DNA of 64,000 nucleotides from an uncultured Flavobacteriales bacterium (GCA_913059205.1 CAJXRM010000004.1:29950-93949); one strand, 5' to 3'. Shown: positions 26,701 to 35,426, numbered from the stretch's first letter. Program-made: numbers and translations. The notes: generated by a model from the sequence alone, not told the origin.

Positions 26701-28914
26701 TTGGTTTAAATAAATATCAAAGCCTACTGATACGGAAGCTATATACCCAATTGCCCCGTAGTTTGCGACTTGGACAAATTCTTCAGATTTGGAAGGGGCG
26801 AGTTGAAAAATGTTCCCATTGTAACATGCATTAACGAGCATCATTGGGTATTTGCCAGTGTTATTCCAATTTGTTGGCTGATCTAGGTTGATTTCAAATC
26901 CACTACCGTTAGAGGAGGAATGACCAAAATAACTCATTAAACTAACTCCTTTTTCAATTCTATCCGTAATTCCGCTAAGAATAGTTGGGTCAAGAGGATT
27001 ACTTGACTGCTTGAAAACACTATGAACAACACCTCCAAAAAGGCTGTCTTCAATGGTGTTTTTATAATTGTTCACGTAGTTTTGAAACTGGACTTGCTGT
27101 GCGATATTTGAACCGCCTGCAAAATGCAAGATATGTTTCTGCCAATCTTTATTTGGCGTGTCATAGATGGAATTAGGATCTTGATTTGCATCATGACTTA
27201 TAACCTTATTTAAGTAATCATCCAATTCAGTATTTGTTCTAGCTGAAATTCGACCTGTTGGTATCAATGGCGCCCATGCTGAACCATTCAAGTTAGCTGT
27301 TATTCCCACATCACTTGATGGCTGACCGAAAGATGGAATTAAAGATTCATGAAATCTTAAAGCATTTTTTCGAGTGCCAGGACCATCGGATAAAGTTGAG
27401 TTATACTCTGCTTCACGGATCCCTTTACCAACTAAAAATAATCCAACAGGCTTTAATGTCGCGTTGTTATATATGAAATGCGAAAAACGGCGAACGCCAT
27501 TTGTGTGCTTTTCGATTCCACCACCGAATTGCTGGTAAAGTTCATTAACGTTCGCTAAAACGACGTTGTAGTTGCCTCCATCCATCGAAGTTCTGTGTGC
27601 CTCATACAATAAAGTACTTGCTTCTAATTTTGGATGATAAATAAAGAGAAGCGCTTCTTCAATTCCAAGCGGCAGGGTCAAGAAATTTGTAAAAGTACCT
27701 GTTCCGTTTACCGGTTTCAAAATTGGAATTGAAACTATTTGAGAGGAGTCAATATAAACTACTTTTTGATTCAATCCATTGCCACTGTTGGGAATTAGAG
27801 CTGATTTTCCCGCTCCAAAATTCACAAAAGGGACAATTCTTGGTGTATCTCCATGTACGAATAACATTGGGTTTGATGCTCCTACATTTGTCGCATCTAT
27901 ACGTATTTTTCCTTGCGCATTATTAATTACTTCAAAGTTGAATTTTGTATTCCCTTGGAAGTCAGTAGTTCTAGGGTAAGTGACAGAGAAATAATTAAAT
28001 GCCTGATAATCCGTTAATGCTCCTTGATCATTCAAAATTCTCCAATAGAAAGCTGTTGTACCATTCGATAGTAGATTTGGACTGAACTCTTTTGTGATTT
28101 TAATTTGTTGATATCCACTAAACACGGTGTCGGCCAAGAATGGATTACTCGTTCCAATTTCCCAGCGTAAATGATGATTCCCTCCGCCTGTAAAGTTGGC
28201 ATTCGAAGAGGAAGAAGAAAGTCCTGTAAATAGTGCATTAGGAGCTCCTCCACCAGTGTATGGTACTGGCGTAGATGCAGATAAATTAAGTGTAGCACCT
28301 CCAGGAACGCCATTGTAACTTCCAGTTCCCCATCCTTCACCTGGCATGTAAAAAGAGCTTGAGTTTTGAGATGTTCGCACACCTTCTTGGTAGCCATTAT
28401 TTTGGTTGAATTCGAAAGTCGATAAAATGTAATTTTCTACGGAACTGTAATTGCCAAAATTGATGTCAGATTCAATGGAATAACGAAGATTTGAAGTTGA
28501 ACTGTTCCAAGTAAAAAAATATTCGATTGTATCATTGAACAGGCTGTACGCTGGATTACCAATTGTTTCAGGGTCAAGGTAAATTGTTGAATCGAGCCAC
28601 CCATCGTTACGTTCTGCGTAAAAAAGTATGAAATCACCCGGATCAATTGAATTGTCCCCATTATCAATTACATATAAGGGAACTTCCTTCTCTCTTCCAA
28701 AAACTTGGATATTTTGAGATTGAAATGAACTTAATGGCACTCCAGCAGATGTTAGCGTAGAATAATCTAGTTTATAAACACCAGAATTTACAATTTTAAA
28801 ACTGTAATAAGATTGATTGTAGTTGATCCACTCATTTCCATAAGTTTGACCATAACTATAGTTAAAGTTACTTAGGAATAGTAATAGGGCGATATATAGT
28901 TTAAAGTTTTTCAA
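23752..28914 (-). CDS. porU2: Type IX secretion sortase PorU2-like (C25 peptidase)
   Basis: About 1,720 residues. A signal peptide (...LYIALLLFLSNFNYSYGQ) precedes an N-terminal beta domain typical of PorU2 (NSGVYKLDYSTL, FGREKEVPLYV). Next is a gingipain-like C25 domain with catalytic His in YFGHSSSNG (about 665) and Cys in LVNACYNGN (about 697), then several beta-sandwich domains. The C-terminus is FlgD/T9SS-like (NYPNPFSTSTRFVF...GVYLYRVK). PorU sortases cut the CTD of secreted proteins at the outer membrane. No ATG fits. The start is TTG at 28914, or TTG at 28926, and either overlaps the upstream porV2 end. Co-occurrence with PorV2 supports the name. Confidence 0.85.
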   Translation of the reverse strand: MKNFKLYIALLLFLSNFNYSYGQTYGNEWINYNQSYYSFKIVNSGVYKLDYSTLTSAGVPLSSFQSQNIQVFGREKEVPLYVIDNGDNSIDPGDFILFYAERNDGWLDSTIYLDPETIGNPAYSLFNDTIEYFFTWNSSTSNLRYSIESDINFGNYSSVENYILSTFEFNQNNGYQEGVRTSQNSSSFYMPGEGWGTGSYNGVPGGATLNLSASTPVPYTGGGAPNALFTGLSSSSSNANFTGGGNHHLRWEIGTSNPFLADTVFSGYQQIKITKEFSPNLLSNGTTAFYWRILNDQGALTDYQAFNYFSVTYPRTTDFQGNTKFNFEVINNAQGKIRIDATNVGASNPMLFVHGDTPRIVPFVNFGAGKSALIPNSGNGLNQKVVYIDSSQIVSIPILKPVNGTGTFTNFLTLPLGIEEALLFIYHPKLEASTLLYEAHRTSMDGGNYNVVLANVNELYQQFGGGIEKHTNGVRRFSHFIYNNATLKPVGLFLVGKGIREAEYNSTLSDGPGTRKNALRFHESLIPSFGQPSSDVGITANLNGSAWAPLIPTGRISARTNTELDDYLNKVISHDANQDPNSIYDTPNKDWQKHILHFAGGSNIAQQVQFQNYVNNYKNTIEDSLFGGVVHSVFKQSSNPLDPTILSGITDRIEKGVSLMSYFGHSSSNGSGFEINLDQPTNWNNTGKYPMMLVNACYNGNIFQLAPSKSEEFVQVANYGAIGYIASVSVGFDIYLNQYSRNFYNLISRDKYGATIGSQMQQNINDIYSSFGAPSNPYLESTCTQMVLNGDPMVKLNWHQNPEIELLEQNVSFFPNDINLTVDSIEVRIILTNLGHSTLEPFNVEVTRNFPSSSIDSVYNFQISALHYKDTLKFKVPLQPSISVGLNTFNIRADLPSNITEQYDETNNNQIVKTLFINIDGIIPVVPYDFAVVPEDSVTVRASTVDPVAPFNTYRFELDTTDLFNSPMHRYATVSGLGGVKEVNPSQWISVSSGLSAPLVCTDSTVYFWRVAIDSSILEWRERSFQYITNKSGWGQDHFFQFKNNGFFGIDYDRPTRKRDFGLFSKVITCDAFSSIAVPDVYENAWYIDGDQQDYGILNYTPKLHVAVIDPITLTAWGTRFVATNENLGNNFGNNNDNFFRVIKYFTFHQDDPAKLDAFQNMVNNEVPDGHYILVYSPMETRYDWWNTIDSTDMYTTFAGLGSDSINGNRINAPFAFFCKKGDPSTVVEVFAQSLTDDAHLTATAFGSDEGQESSPLIGPSSNWGNVYWKQDPSEITAGDSTVLTISTYNYAKVLQSEINMPFSLNDSLIDLNSLVDASTYPYISLQAHYADYVTNTPAQIDRWHVLFDPLPEAAIDGSTTYLWSAGDTLSEGQTVDFAVDIKNIYSLDMDSILISYWVEDENQVKHPIPYARQDSLRVGEVIRDTITFSTVGYGGINSLWVEVNPYVNGSLYITDQPEQEHFNNLLQIPFFVIADDKNPILDVTFNGNHILNGDIIDPSSEILITLKDDNEFLIMDNVSDTALFGVYLTYPNGNIKRIPFTDAQGTTIMQWIPAEAQNKRFKIIWPSEFTEDGKYTLFVQGTDRSGNLSGDIDYRVTFEIIHESSITNMMNYPNPFSTSTRFVFTLTGSEEPDDILIQIMTVTGRVVKEINEEELGPIYIGRNITEYAWDGTDEFGDPLANGVYLYRVKAKINGEDIKHRESGADSHFRKDFGKMYLMR

Positions 28915-30028
28915 CTGACTTATCAAATTTAGGCTTATTTAATTTAATTTTCAAAGAAATTACATGGGAATATAGAGCGATGGATGCATCACCGATATCT
29001 GTAAAAGCATAGTCAAGATAAAAACTTTTGAAATTCAATCCAATTCCAATGTTTGGTTGAACGTTCAGTGATTTTTTATCTTCAAAATCTCGAACATATT
29101 GCATGTTTGAAATACCTGCTCTCACGGAAACATAATTTTTAAAACCAACTTCAATTCCCATGTGCGGATCAACTGAGAATACGTTTGATTTTAATAAGGT
29201 ATTTCTTTTCCCATCAGTGGTAACATCAACATCTATTTCCGCTGACGTGTAGAATCCTTTTTTTCCAAGATCAAACTTTTTATAACCTGCAAGAATAATC
29301 CGAGGAAGGGTTAATTCTAAGCCGTTCTCAGGAATTTCATTTCCAGTGGCAATAAATACTTCCTGAGTTTCTTGGTCAAGAGTAAAAACCCAAGCATTAA
29401 AAGTGGAAGTGACATCCCTTGCCATTAATCCAAATTTCCAATTATTTTTCGTTTGGTATTGAACTCCCGCATCTAAACCGAAACCCCAAGATTTAGCAAA
29501 GTCGCCAACCTTTCGATACACAATTTTAAACGTACCTCCTACACTCAATCCCGGGTATTTCGTTTTTCGTGCATATGAAAGTAAAAAAGCATAGTCAGCA
29601 GCTGTAAATAGCGTTATGTTATCGTAATCAATATTTCCATTGTTGTCAATAAGTTGAGTTGTATTTGGAATGTCATCTACGGCAAATCGAATTGCAGAAA
29701 AACCAATAGTGCTTTTTTCATCAATTGAATGCGAAAGACCTAGATAGTCGTATTTCGCTATTCCAGCGAAATATTCCGAATGCATTAAACTAACTTCTAG
29801 CCATTTTGTTGATTGAGTCAACCCAGCAGGATTCCAGTAAATAGAATTAACATCATCAGTTTGTGCGACAACGGCATTACCTTTTCCAAGAGCGTCCGCG
29901 CCAACACCAATGGAAAGAAACTCATTAGAATACTTAGGGGCCACGGTTTCGCTGGGTGAGTCTTGCGCAATTGAAGCGAAAGTGGAAAGGAATAAAACGC
30001 TAAAAATTTTGACAGCGGTAGTTTGCAT
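28901..30028 (-). CDS. porV2: Type IX secretion outer-membrane protein PorV2-like
   Basis: A 375-residue outer-membrane beta-barrel of the PorV/FadL-like family. A signal peptide (MQTTAVKIFSVLFLSTFASIAQ) is followed by the hallmark EFLSIGVGADALGKGNA...DVNSIYWNPAGL and later EYFAGIAKYDYLGL, which match the PorV2 branch better than PorV itself. PorV proteins shuttle substrates to the PorU sortase. I prefer the ATG at 30028; an ATG at 30052 would add eight residues before the signal. The 3' end overlaps the porU2 start, so the pair is translationally coupled. Confidence 0.85.
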   Translation of the reverse strand: MQTTAVKIFSVLFLSTFASIAQDSPSETVAPKYSNEFLSIGVGADALGKGNAVVAQTDDVNSIYWNPAGLTQSTKWLEVSLMHSEYFAGIAKYDYLGLSHSIDEKSTIGFSAIRFAVDDIPNTTQLIDNNGNIDYDNITLFTAADYAFLLSYARKTKYPGLSVGGTFKIVYRKVGDFAKSWGFGLDAGVQYQTKNNWKFGLMARDVTSTFNAWVFTLDQETQEVFIATGNEIPENGLELTLPRIILAGYKKFDLGKKGFYTSAEIDVDVTTDGKRNTLLKSNVFSVDPHMGIEVGFKNYVSVRAGISNMQYVRDFEDKKSLNVQPNIGIGLNFKSFYLDYAFTDIGDASIALYSHVISLKIKLNKPKFDKSVEKL

Positions 30029-30157
30029 ATAATTCAGATTTTTATACCTCATAACAGATTTTTCTCTAAAAAATTGTGTTCTTTGTAGCGTTAATATAAT
30101 ATATAAAACGTAAAGTTGATGTTAATAGTTGATTTTATTTATTTAAAATAAGCGACA

Positions 30158-30952
30158 ATGTTAAATCTAGCGAATTTATTTACCGCAGCAAACTTAATAT
30201 CCGGGATCCTTGCGATTGTTTTTGTTTTATCTGGAAGAATTGATTTAGCGCCCATTGCAGTTTTTTGCGGTTTGTTTTTCGATTTCTTAGACGGTTTCGT
30301 GGCGCGATTGTTTAAGACGAGCGGAGAATTAGGGAAGCAATTGGATTCATTTGCTGACATGGTTACTTTTGGAGTTGCTCCTGGTGTGATAATGCTTGTT
30401 GTATTAACGGTTGATTTGTCTAGTTTCGGTGAGGGGATTTCAGTGAATAGTATCCAAAATGGTTATTACGCATGGTTTTCAGCTTTAGATCCGTTTAAAC
30501 TTTCTGGCAATTACGTACCGTTTTTTGGGTTGTTTTTACCTTTTTTTTCCATGTTTAGACTTGCTAAATTTAATTTAGACACACGTCAAAGCGAATCTTT
30601 TATAGGGTTGCCAACGCCATCTATGACTTTGTTTTTTATGACTTTTCCTTTGGCTTTAGTCTATGCTATGCAATCTGCAGAATCAGTTAATGCATTTACG
30701 TTATTTCTATTTAACCCTTGGTTTATCGTTGGGTTGATTTTGATTTTTGGGTTATTGATGGTTTCGGAAATACCATTATTTTCATTAAAGGTGAAATCCT
30801 TCAAATGGTATGGAAATGAAATAAGAATCATGTTTTTGTTGATAAGTTTGATATTAATTCTAGTATTTAAAGTGTGGTCTATAGCATTAATAGTATTTTT
30901 GTATTTGATTTTATCAATGATAGAAAACACATTTATCAAAACAAAAAAGTAA
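30158..30952 (+). CDS. pssA: CDP-diacylglycerol-serine O-phosphatidyltransferase
   Basis: A 264-residue inner-membrane enzyme making phosphatidylserine, the precursor of phosphatidylethanolamine. The CDP-alcohol phosphotransferase motif is complete (DFLDGFVARLF...ELGKQLDSFADMVTFG, about 44-70), and seven to eight hydrophobic segments follow. Its stop overlaps the purS start (TAATG). It is divergent from porV2, with a 105-130 bp intergenic region in which I could not place a convincing promoter. Confidence 0.92.
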   Translation: MLNLANLFTAANLISGILAIVFVLSGRIDLAPIAVFCGLFFDFLDGFVARLFKTSGELGKQLDSFADMVTFGVAPGVIMLVVLTVDLSSFGEGISVNSIQNGYYAWFSALDPFKLSGNYVPFFGLFLPFFSMFRLAKFNLDTRQSESFIGLPTPSMTLFFMTFPLALVYAMQSAESVNAFTLFLFNPWFIVGLILIFGLLMVSEIPLFSLKVKSFKWYGNEIRIMFLLISLILILVFKVWSIALIVFLYLILSMIENTFIKTKK

Positions 30953-31206
30953 TGAGATTTAAAGCAGAAATCGATGTGATGCCATTAGATGCATTGTTAG
31001 ACCCGCAAGGGAAAGCTGTTACTGGAAGCATGAAGAATATTGGACTTGAGTCAATCGACGGAGTTAGAATTGGACGTCATGTGAGATTGTTCGTAGAGGC
31101 AGAATCTTCAAGTGCAGCGGAAACAATGGTTGAGCAAGCATGTAAAAAACTTCTTGCGAACCAAATAATGGAAAGCTACACTTTTCAAGTCGAAGAGGTA
31201 AAATAA
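30952..31206 (+). CDS. purS: Phosphoribosylformylglycinamidine synthase subunit PurS
   Basis: An 84-residue protein starting MRFKAEIDVMPLDALLDPQGKAV, with the PurS phrases GSMKNIGLESIDGVRIGR and ACKKLLANQIMESYTFQVEEV. PurS joins PurQ and PurL to form the FGAM synthase of purine synthesis. The ATG at 30952 shares its first A with the pssA stop codon, giving tight coupling. A longer upstream frame is out of keeping with the family length. PurQ and PurL are not in the window. Confidence 0.9.
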   Translation: MRFKAEIDVMPLDALLDPQGKAVTGSMKNIGLESIDGVRIGRHVRLFVEAESSSAAETMVEQACKKLLANQIMESYTFQVEEVK

Positions 31207-31364
31207 ATTTTCTTATATTTAATTAGTAATAGGGTCTTTGGAATAATTTTAAGCTGTGACGTATTTTGCGATTAACTTTCATTAACGTGAATTACATATT
31301 TGTGAAGGATTATTGTCGTTTATTTACAGAGTTAAATGTAGAATAGTAATTAATAATTTAGGTT

Positions 31365-32321
31365 ATGTCAGAAATTGAGAATCCTCAGAAAAAAAGCAAT
31401 GGTGCCTTTGTCGCTATTATCATTATCCTATTATTAGGTCTTGCTGCAATGGCTTATTTATGGTCAAGTAAAAACAGTGATTTAAATCAATGTAAAACAG
31501 ACAATGCATTATTGAATGCAGACATGGACGGCATGAATGAAATGATGTCAGGTTATGTTGGAGGCATGACGAATGATATAAAAACGGACTTCAAGGAGAT
31601 GTTGAAGACGTATGATTTGCTATTGGAAAAAGACAAGTCAAAAGCAGACTCAATAAACAAGCAGAAGGCTGAAATTGCTGAATTACTTGAGAAGGTAGAA
31701 AGAGGTAATATGAGTGCGCGTCAGTTGTTTTCTGCAAGAAAAGAGATAGAAACGATGAAGAGAATCATGCGTGGTTATATCGTTCAAATTGATTCATTGA
31801 ATACCTTAAATTATAGACTAACGAGTGATTTGGAAACAACTAACACGAAGTTGACACAAACAGCAGGTGAAAGAGATCAATACAAGAATGATGCTGAAAA
31901 AAGTGCAGAACAAGTCAAAAAAGGTTCCAAGCTTCAAGCGTATAACTTCTCTTCTGGTGGATTAAGAATGAAGTTGAATAACACAACTGAAGAATCAAAC
32001 AAGGCGAAGAATATTGTTCAAATCAAGTCAGCCTTTACGATTTCAGAGAATCCAATAACGCCAGCAGGGAATAAGACAGTTTACTTGCAAGTCATAACCC
32101 CAGAAGGAAAAACGTTGCAATCAAGTTCGGGTAATATCGTTTCAGTTGATGGCGGGTCTATACCGTATTCTGATAAAAAAGAGATTGATTATAACAATCA
32201 ACGAATTGATATGGCGATTTACTATCGTTTGAATGGAGAGGAACTTACAAAAGGGAATTATAAAGTCAAAATCTATTGTCAAGGTCAGTTGATAGGTTCT
32301 GATAGTTTTACATTAAAATAA
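31365..32321 (+). CDS. Hypothetical membrane-anchored coiled-coil protein
   Basis: A 318-residue protein with a short cytoplasmic N-terminus, one membrane segment (GAFVAIIIILLLGLAAMAYLW, about 13-33), and a long coiled coil (about 35-195, Lys/Glu/Leu rich). A beta-type C-terminal domain (about 200-318) follows, with phrases such as YLQVITPEGKTLQ and YKVKIYCQGQLIGSD. The layout suggests a periplasmic domain held at a distance from the inner membrane. I do not recognise a named family. It sits before the RRM and enoyl-CoA hydratase genes with four-base gaps, so they are probably one transcript. Confidence 0.75.
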   Translation: MSEIENPQKKSNGAFVAIIIILLLGLAAMAYLWSSKNSDLNQCKTDNALLNADMDGMNEMMSGYVGGMTNDIKTDFKEMLKTYDLLLEKDKSKADSINKQKAEIAELLEKVERGNMSARQLFSARKEIETMKRIMRGYIVQIDSLNTLNYRLTSDLETTNTKLTQTAGERDQYKNDAEKSAEQVKKGSKLQAYNFSSGGLRMKLNNTTEESNKAKNIVQIKSAFTISENPITPAGNKTVYLQVITPEGKTLQSSSGNIVSVDGGSIPYSDKKEIDYNNQRIDMAIYYRLNGEELTKGNYKVKIYCQGQLIGSDSFTLK

Positions 32322-32325
32322 AAAA

Positions 32326-32604
32326 ATGACGAATATATTTATAGCTAATTTGGATTGGACTATAACATCGGAGGATTTGGAGGCTACATTCTCTACTTTT
32401 GGTGAAGTGACCTATGCTCATGTAGTATATGAAAAGGATACAAAAAGATCGAAGGGTTTTGGTTATGTTGAAATGGCAGATACTGATTGTGCTATAAATG
32501 CTATAAAAGCATTGAACGGACTGGAAGTCAACGGCAGAAATATTGATGTGAAAATAGCATCGCCAAAAGAGAATAGAGCAAATAGAAGATCAGTAAAAAA
32601 ATAG
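32326..32604 (+). CDS. RRM-type RNA-binding protein
   Basis: A 92-residue single RNA recognition motif. RNP2 is NIFIANLDW (about 3-10) and RNP1 is SKGFGYVEM (about 43-51), both with the aromatic residues that contact RNA. A short basic tail (ENRANRRSVKK) follows. Small RRM proteins of this type are common in Bacteroidota, which often lack Hfq, and may act on mRNA; the target here is unknown. It is four bases after the coiled-coil gene and four before the hydratase gene. Confidence 0.9.
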   Translation: MTNIFIANLDWTITSEDLEATFSTFGEVTYAHVVYEKDTKRSKGFGYVEMADTDCAINAIKALNGLEVNGRNIDVKIASPKENRANRRSVKK

Positions 32605-32608
32605 ATTT

Positions 32609-33385
32609 ATGTCAGAAGCAATTCATCAAGGTCACGTAAAAGTGAATATTGACGAAAATGGAATAGGAACAATTGAATTTGGTCACCCCTTAAGCAATTC
32701 TTTACCAGGAAAATTGTTGAGAGAACTCGCTGATACAATTACACGATTAGGGAATGATAATTCGGTTAAAGTAATTGTACTTAAGTCTGAAGGAGAAAGA
32801 GCATTTTGTGGTGGTGCGAGCTTTGACGAGTTAATTTCAATTGAAAATTTGGAGACTGGAAAAGTATTCTTTTCTGGCTTTGCTGGAGTGATTAATGCTT
32901 GTAGAAAATGTCCAAAGTTTATCATAGGACGTGTCCAAGGTAAAGCCGTTGGAGGTGGAGTTGGTGTTGCTTCAGCTGTCGATTATTGTTTTGCAACAAG
33001 ATATGCAGATGTGAAATTATCGGAATTGGCGGTTGGAATTGGGCCTTTCGTTGTTGGCCCAGCTGTAGAGCGAAAAATCGGCACTTCTGCAATGAGTCAA
33101 TTGGCGATTAATGCAACTGAGTGGCGTTCAGCTCGATGGGCTACAGATAACGGCTTGTATGCTGAAATATTTGATGAAATTCCTGAAATGGATGAGCGAA
33201 TCAATGAGTTGGCGTTAAAGTTAACAGCCTCAAACCCACAAGCAATGACGATGTTAAAGTCCATTTTTTGGCAAGGAACAGAACATTGGGATGAATTATT
33301 GGCTGAGCGCGCTGCTATGAGTGGAGAATTGGTGCTTTCGGAGTTCACTGTAAACGCAATAAACAAGTTTAAGAACAAAGCTTAA
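32609..33385 (+). CDS. Enoyl-CoA hydratase/isomerase family protein
   Basis: A 258-residue crotonase-fold protein with the oxyanion-hole phrases RAFCGGASFDEL (about 67-78) and VQGKAVGGGVGVASAVDYC (about 109-127). The second catalytic region reads SELAVGIGPFVVGPAVERKIG. The usual hydratase Glu pair is not obvious, so it could be an isomerase or another crotonase rather than a true enoyl-CoA hydratase. It may serve a degradation pathway other than the fadB operon. It ends just before a strong terminator. Confidence 0.85.
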   Translation: MSEAIHQGHVKVNIDENGIGTIEFGHPLSNSLPGKLLRELADTITRLGNDNSVKVIVLKSEGERAFCGGASFDELISIENLETGKVFFSGFAGVINACRKCPKFIIGRVQGKAVGGGVGVASAVDYCFATRYADVKLSELAVGIGPFVVGPAVERKIGTSAMSQLAINATEWRSARWATDNGLYAEIFDEIPEMDERINELALKLTASNPQAMTMLKSIFWQGTEHWDELLAERAAMSGELVLSEFTVNAINKFKNKA

Positions 33386-33404
33386 ACGCATGAAATTTTA
33401 GATG

Positions 33405-33436
33405 AAAATCGCCAACATGGTTTGGCGATTTTTTCT
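33405..33436 (+). terminator. Terminator after enoyl-CoA hydratase gene
   Basis: Arms aaaatcgccaa (33405-33415) and ttggcgatttt (33422-33432) are perfectly complementary, followed by more T residues. Confidence 0.85.
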
Positions 33437-33473
33437 TTTATAGCCGTATAGTCATTATTTTTTTCAATATGGT

Positions 33474-33504
33474 TTGTTAATAACAACTAGAAATCATATC
33501 TTTG
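33474..33504 (+). promoter_or_regulatory. Promoter of the rplM-rpsI ribosomal operon
   Basis: A TTG at 33474-33476 (-33) and TATCTTTG at 33497-33504 (-7) are separated by 20 bases, the classic Bacteroidota arrangement. The start of rplM is 46 bases further on. Confidence 0.8.
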
Positions 33505-33549
33505 CACCCCTCAATTTTGGGGAATTGTCTTATTAAATAAAGTATAAAC

Positions 33550-34005
33550 GTGGACACATTAAGTTACAAAACCGTTTCTGCTAACAAGGAAACCGCTGAT
33601 AAAAAGTGGCTTGTAGTAGATGCTGAAGGCCAAACTGTAGGTCGTTTAGCAAGTAAGGTGGCGAGAATCATCCGTGGAAAACACAAGGTGAATTTTACCC
33701 CTCACGCAGACTGTGGTGACAACGTAATCGTTGTTAACGCAGAAAAAGTTGCCTTTTCAGGTACAAAACTTTCTGACAAAGAGTATATCCGTTACACGGG
33801 TTACCCAGGTGGTCAGAGATTTACTTCTGCTGAAGTGATGTTAAAGAAGCATCCAGAAAGATTAATCGAAAAAGCCGTTAAAGGTATGTTGCCTAAAAAC
33901 AAGCTTGGACGTCAGTTATTTACAAATCTTAAAGTTTACAGAGGTGCAGAGCATAATCAAGAGGCTCAAAAACCAACAGTAATTAACTTAGATACATTCA
34001 AATAA
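33550..34005 (+). CDS. rplM: 50S ribosomal protein L13
   Basis: A 151-residue protein with the L13 signatures KKWLVVDAEGQTVGRLAS, GDNVIVVNAEK and KAVKGMLPKNKLGRQLF. It binds 23S rRNA early in large-subunit assembly. The start is GTG at 33550. It is first in an operon with rpsI (five bases between), the order found in almost all bacteria. Confidence 0.98.
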   Translation: MDTLSYKTVSANKETADKKWLVVDAEGQTVGRLASKVARIIRGKHKVNFTPHADCGDNVIVVNAEKVAFSGTKLSDKEYIRYTGYPGGQRFTSAEVMLKKHPERLIEKAVKGMLPKNKLGRQLFTNLKVYRGAEHNQEAQKPTVINLDTFK

Positions 34006-34010
34006 TTAGT

Positions 34011-34397
34011 ATGGAAGTAATAAACACTTTAGGAAGAAGAAAAACAGCCGTTGCTCGTGTCTATATGACAAAAGGAAAAGGTAACGTTACTGTGAACAAA
34101 AAAGATTATAAGGTAGTATTCCCTATCGACGTTCTTCAAGCAAAAATTGTTCAACCATTTCAATTAACTGATACAGTAAATCAATTCGATGTAACTGTAA
34201 ACGTTTCTGGTGGAGGAATCAATGGGCAAGTTGAAGCGATCCGTTTAGGAATCTCTAGAGCATTGGTAAAAGAGAATGAAGAATACAAAACATTGTTGAA
34301 AGAAGAAGGATTAATGACTCGTGACCCTAGAATGGTTGAACGTAAGAAACCAGGACAACCGAAAGCACGTAAGAAATTCCAATTCTCTAAACGTTAA
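34011..34397 (+). CDS. rpsI: 30S ribosomal protein S9
   Basis: A 128-residue S9 protein beginning MEVINTLGRRKTAVARVY and ending with the basic tail PKARKKFQFSKR that reaches the P-site tRNA. All family landmarks are present. It is followed by a 99-bp gap (34398-34496) before rpsB, in which I see no tRNA and no clear hairpin terminator, so read-through into rpsB-tsf is possible. Confidence 0.98.
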   Translation: MEVINTLGRRKTAVARVYMTKGKGNVTVNKKDYKVVFPIDVLQAKIVQPFQLTDTVNQFDVTVNVSGGGINGQVEAIRLGISRALVKENEEYKTLLKEEGLMTRDPRMVERKKPGQPKARKKFQFSKR

Positions 34398-34496
34398 TAT
34401 TATTTTGACGGTTGTTTAGTATCCAAGTTCATAAGTACTGCTTCGGCCCCTTTTGAATTGATTACTAAAGGAACGTAAACAATTAAAATAAAGAAC

Positions 34497-35357
34497 ATGT
34501 CAAAAGTAAAATTTGAAAATTTATTAGAAGCTGGTGTTCATTTTGGACACTTGAAAAGAAAATGGAACCCGGCAATGGCGCCGTATATCTTTGAAGAGAA
34601 AAAAGGTATCCACATTATTGACCTTAATAAGACAATTGCACATCTCGATCAAGCGAGTGCGGCACTAAAGCAAATTGCTAAGTCTGGGAAAAAGATTCTT
34701 TTCGTTGCAACAAAAAAACAAGCTAAGGATATTATTTCTGAAGCGGTGAAAGAAATTAACATGCCATATGTAACTGAGCGTTGGTCAGGTGGTATGTTGA
34801 CAAACTTTCAAACTACACGTAAGTCTATTCGTAAAATGTCAGCGATTGACAAAATGCAAACTGATGGAACGTGGGAAACATTGAACAAAAGAGAGCGTTT
34901 GTTTAAAACACGTCAACGTGAAAAGTTAGAAAAGAACTTTGGTTCTATTGCTGATATGACTCGTCAACCAGCAGCTATCTTCATCGTTGATATTATTAAA
35001 GAACACATTGCATTGAATGAAGCGAAACGTCTAAACATTCCAACGTTTGCAATGGTTGATACGAACTCTAATCCTAAAACTGTTGACTTTCCAATTCCAG
35101 CGAATGATGATGCATCTAAATCAATTGCAATTATCATGGAAACGGTTTGTGCTGCAATCAAAGAAGGATTAGCTGAACGTAAAAATTCTAAAGATGATGA
35201 TGCTGCAGCTGAAAAAGAGGAAACTCCAAAATCAGAAAAAGTAGCGGTTGTTGATGAAGATACTGCTGAAGAAATCGAAAAGAAAGCTCCAGTAAAGAAA
35301 GCACCAGCAGTTAAAAAAGTAAAAGTAAAAGCTGACGACGAAGCTGAAGAGGCATAG
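34497..35357 (+). CDS. rpsB: 30S ribosomal protein S2
   Basis: A 286-residue S2 protein with EAGVHFGHLKRKWNPAMAPYIF at the N-terminus and TNFQTTRKSIRKM and DTNSNPKTVDFPIPANDDA in the core. The last 50 or so residues form a Lys/Glu/Ala-rich extension (KKAPVKKAPAVKKVKVKAD and similar) beyond the bacterial core of about 230. Such tails are frequent in Bacteroidota. It precedes tsf, the conserved rpsB-tsf order. Confidence 0.98.
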   Translation: MSKVKFENLLEAGVHFGHLKRKWNPAMAPYIFEEKKGIHIIDLNKTIAHLDQASAALKQIAKSGKKILFVATKKQAKDIISEAVKEINMPYVTERWSGGMLTNFQTTRKSIRKMSAIDKMQTDGTWETLNKRERLFKTRQREKLEKNFGSIADMTRQPAAIFIVDIIKEHIALNEAKRLNIPTFAMVDTNSNPKTVDFPIPANDDASKSIAIIMETVCAAIKEGLAERKNSKDDDAAAEKEETPKSEKVAVVDEDTAEEIEKKAPVKKAPAVKKVKVKADDEAEEA

Positions 35358-35426
35358 TTTGAAGCGTAAGTCTAGTTCTATTGGTACTGGATCAAATAAA
35401 TTATTAATAAATTAAATCTTATTTCC

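Noticed and set aside
24106..28667. Frames of 60-120 codons on both strands inside porU2
   Set aside because: They are shadows of a long conserved gene, without starts, signals or family features.
30874..30951. Longer start for PurS
   Set aside because: It overlaps pssA and adds 26 residues with no family match; the ATG at 30952 gives the normal 84 residues.
34398..34496. tRNA or leader RNA between rpsI and rpsB
   Set aside because: No cloverleaf can be drawn, and no clear hairpin or known leader is visible.
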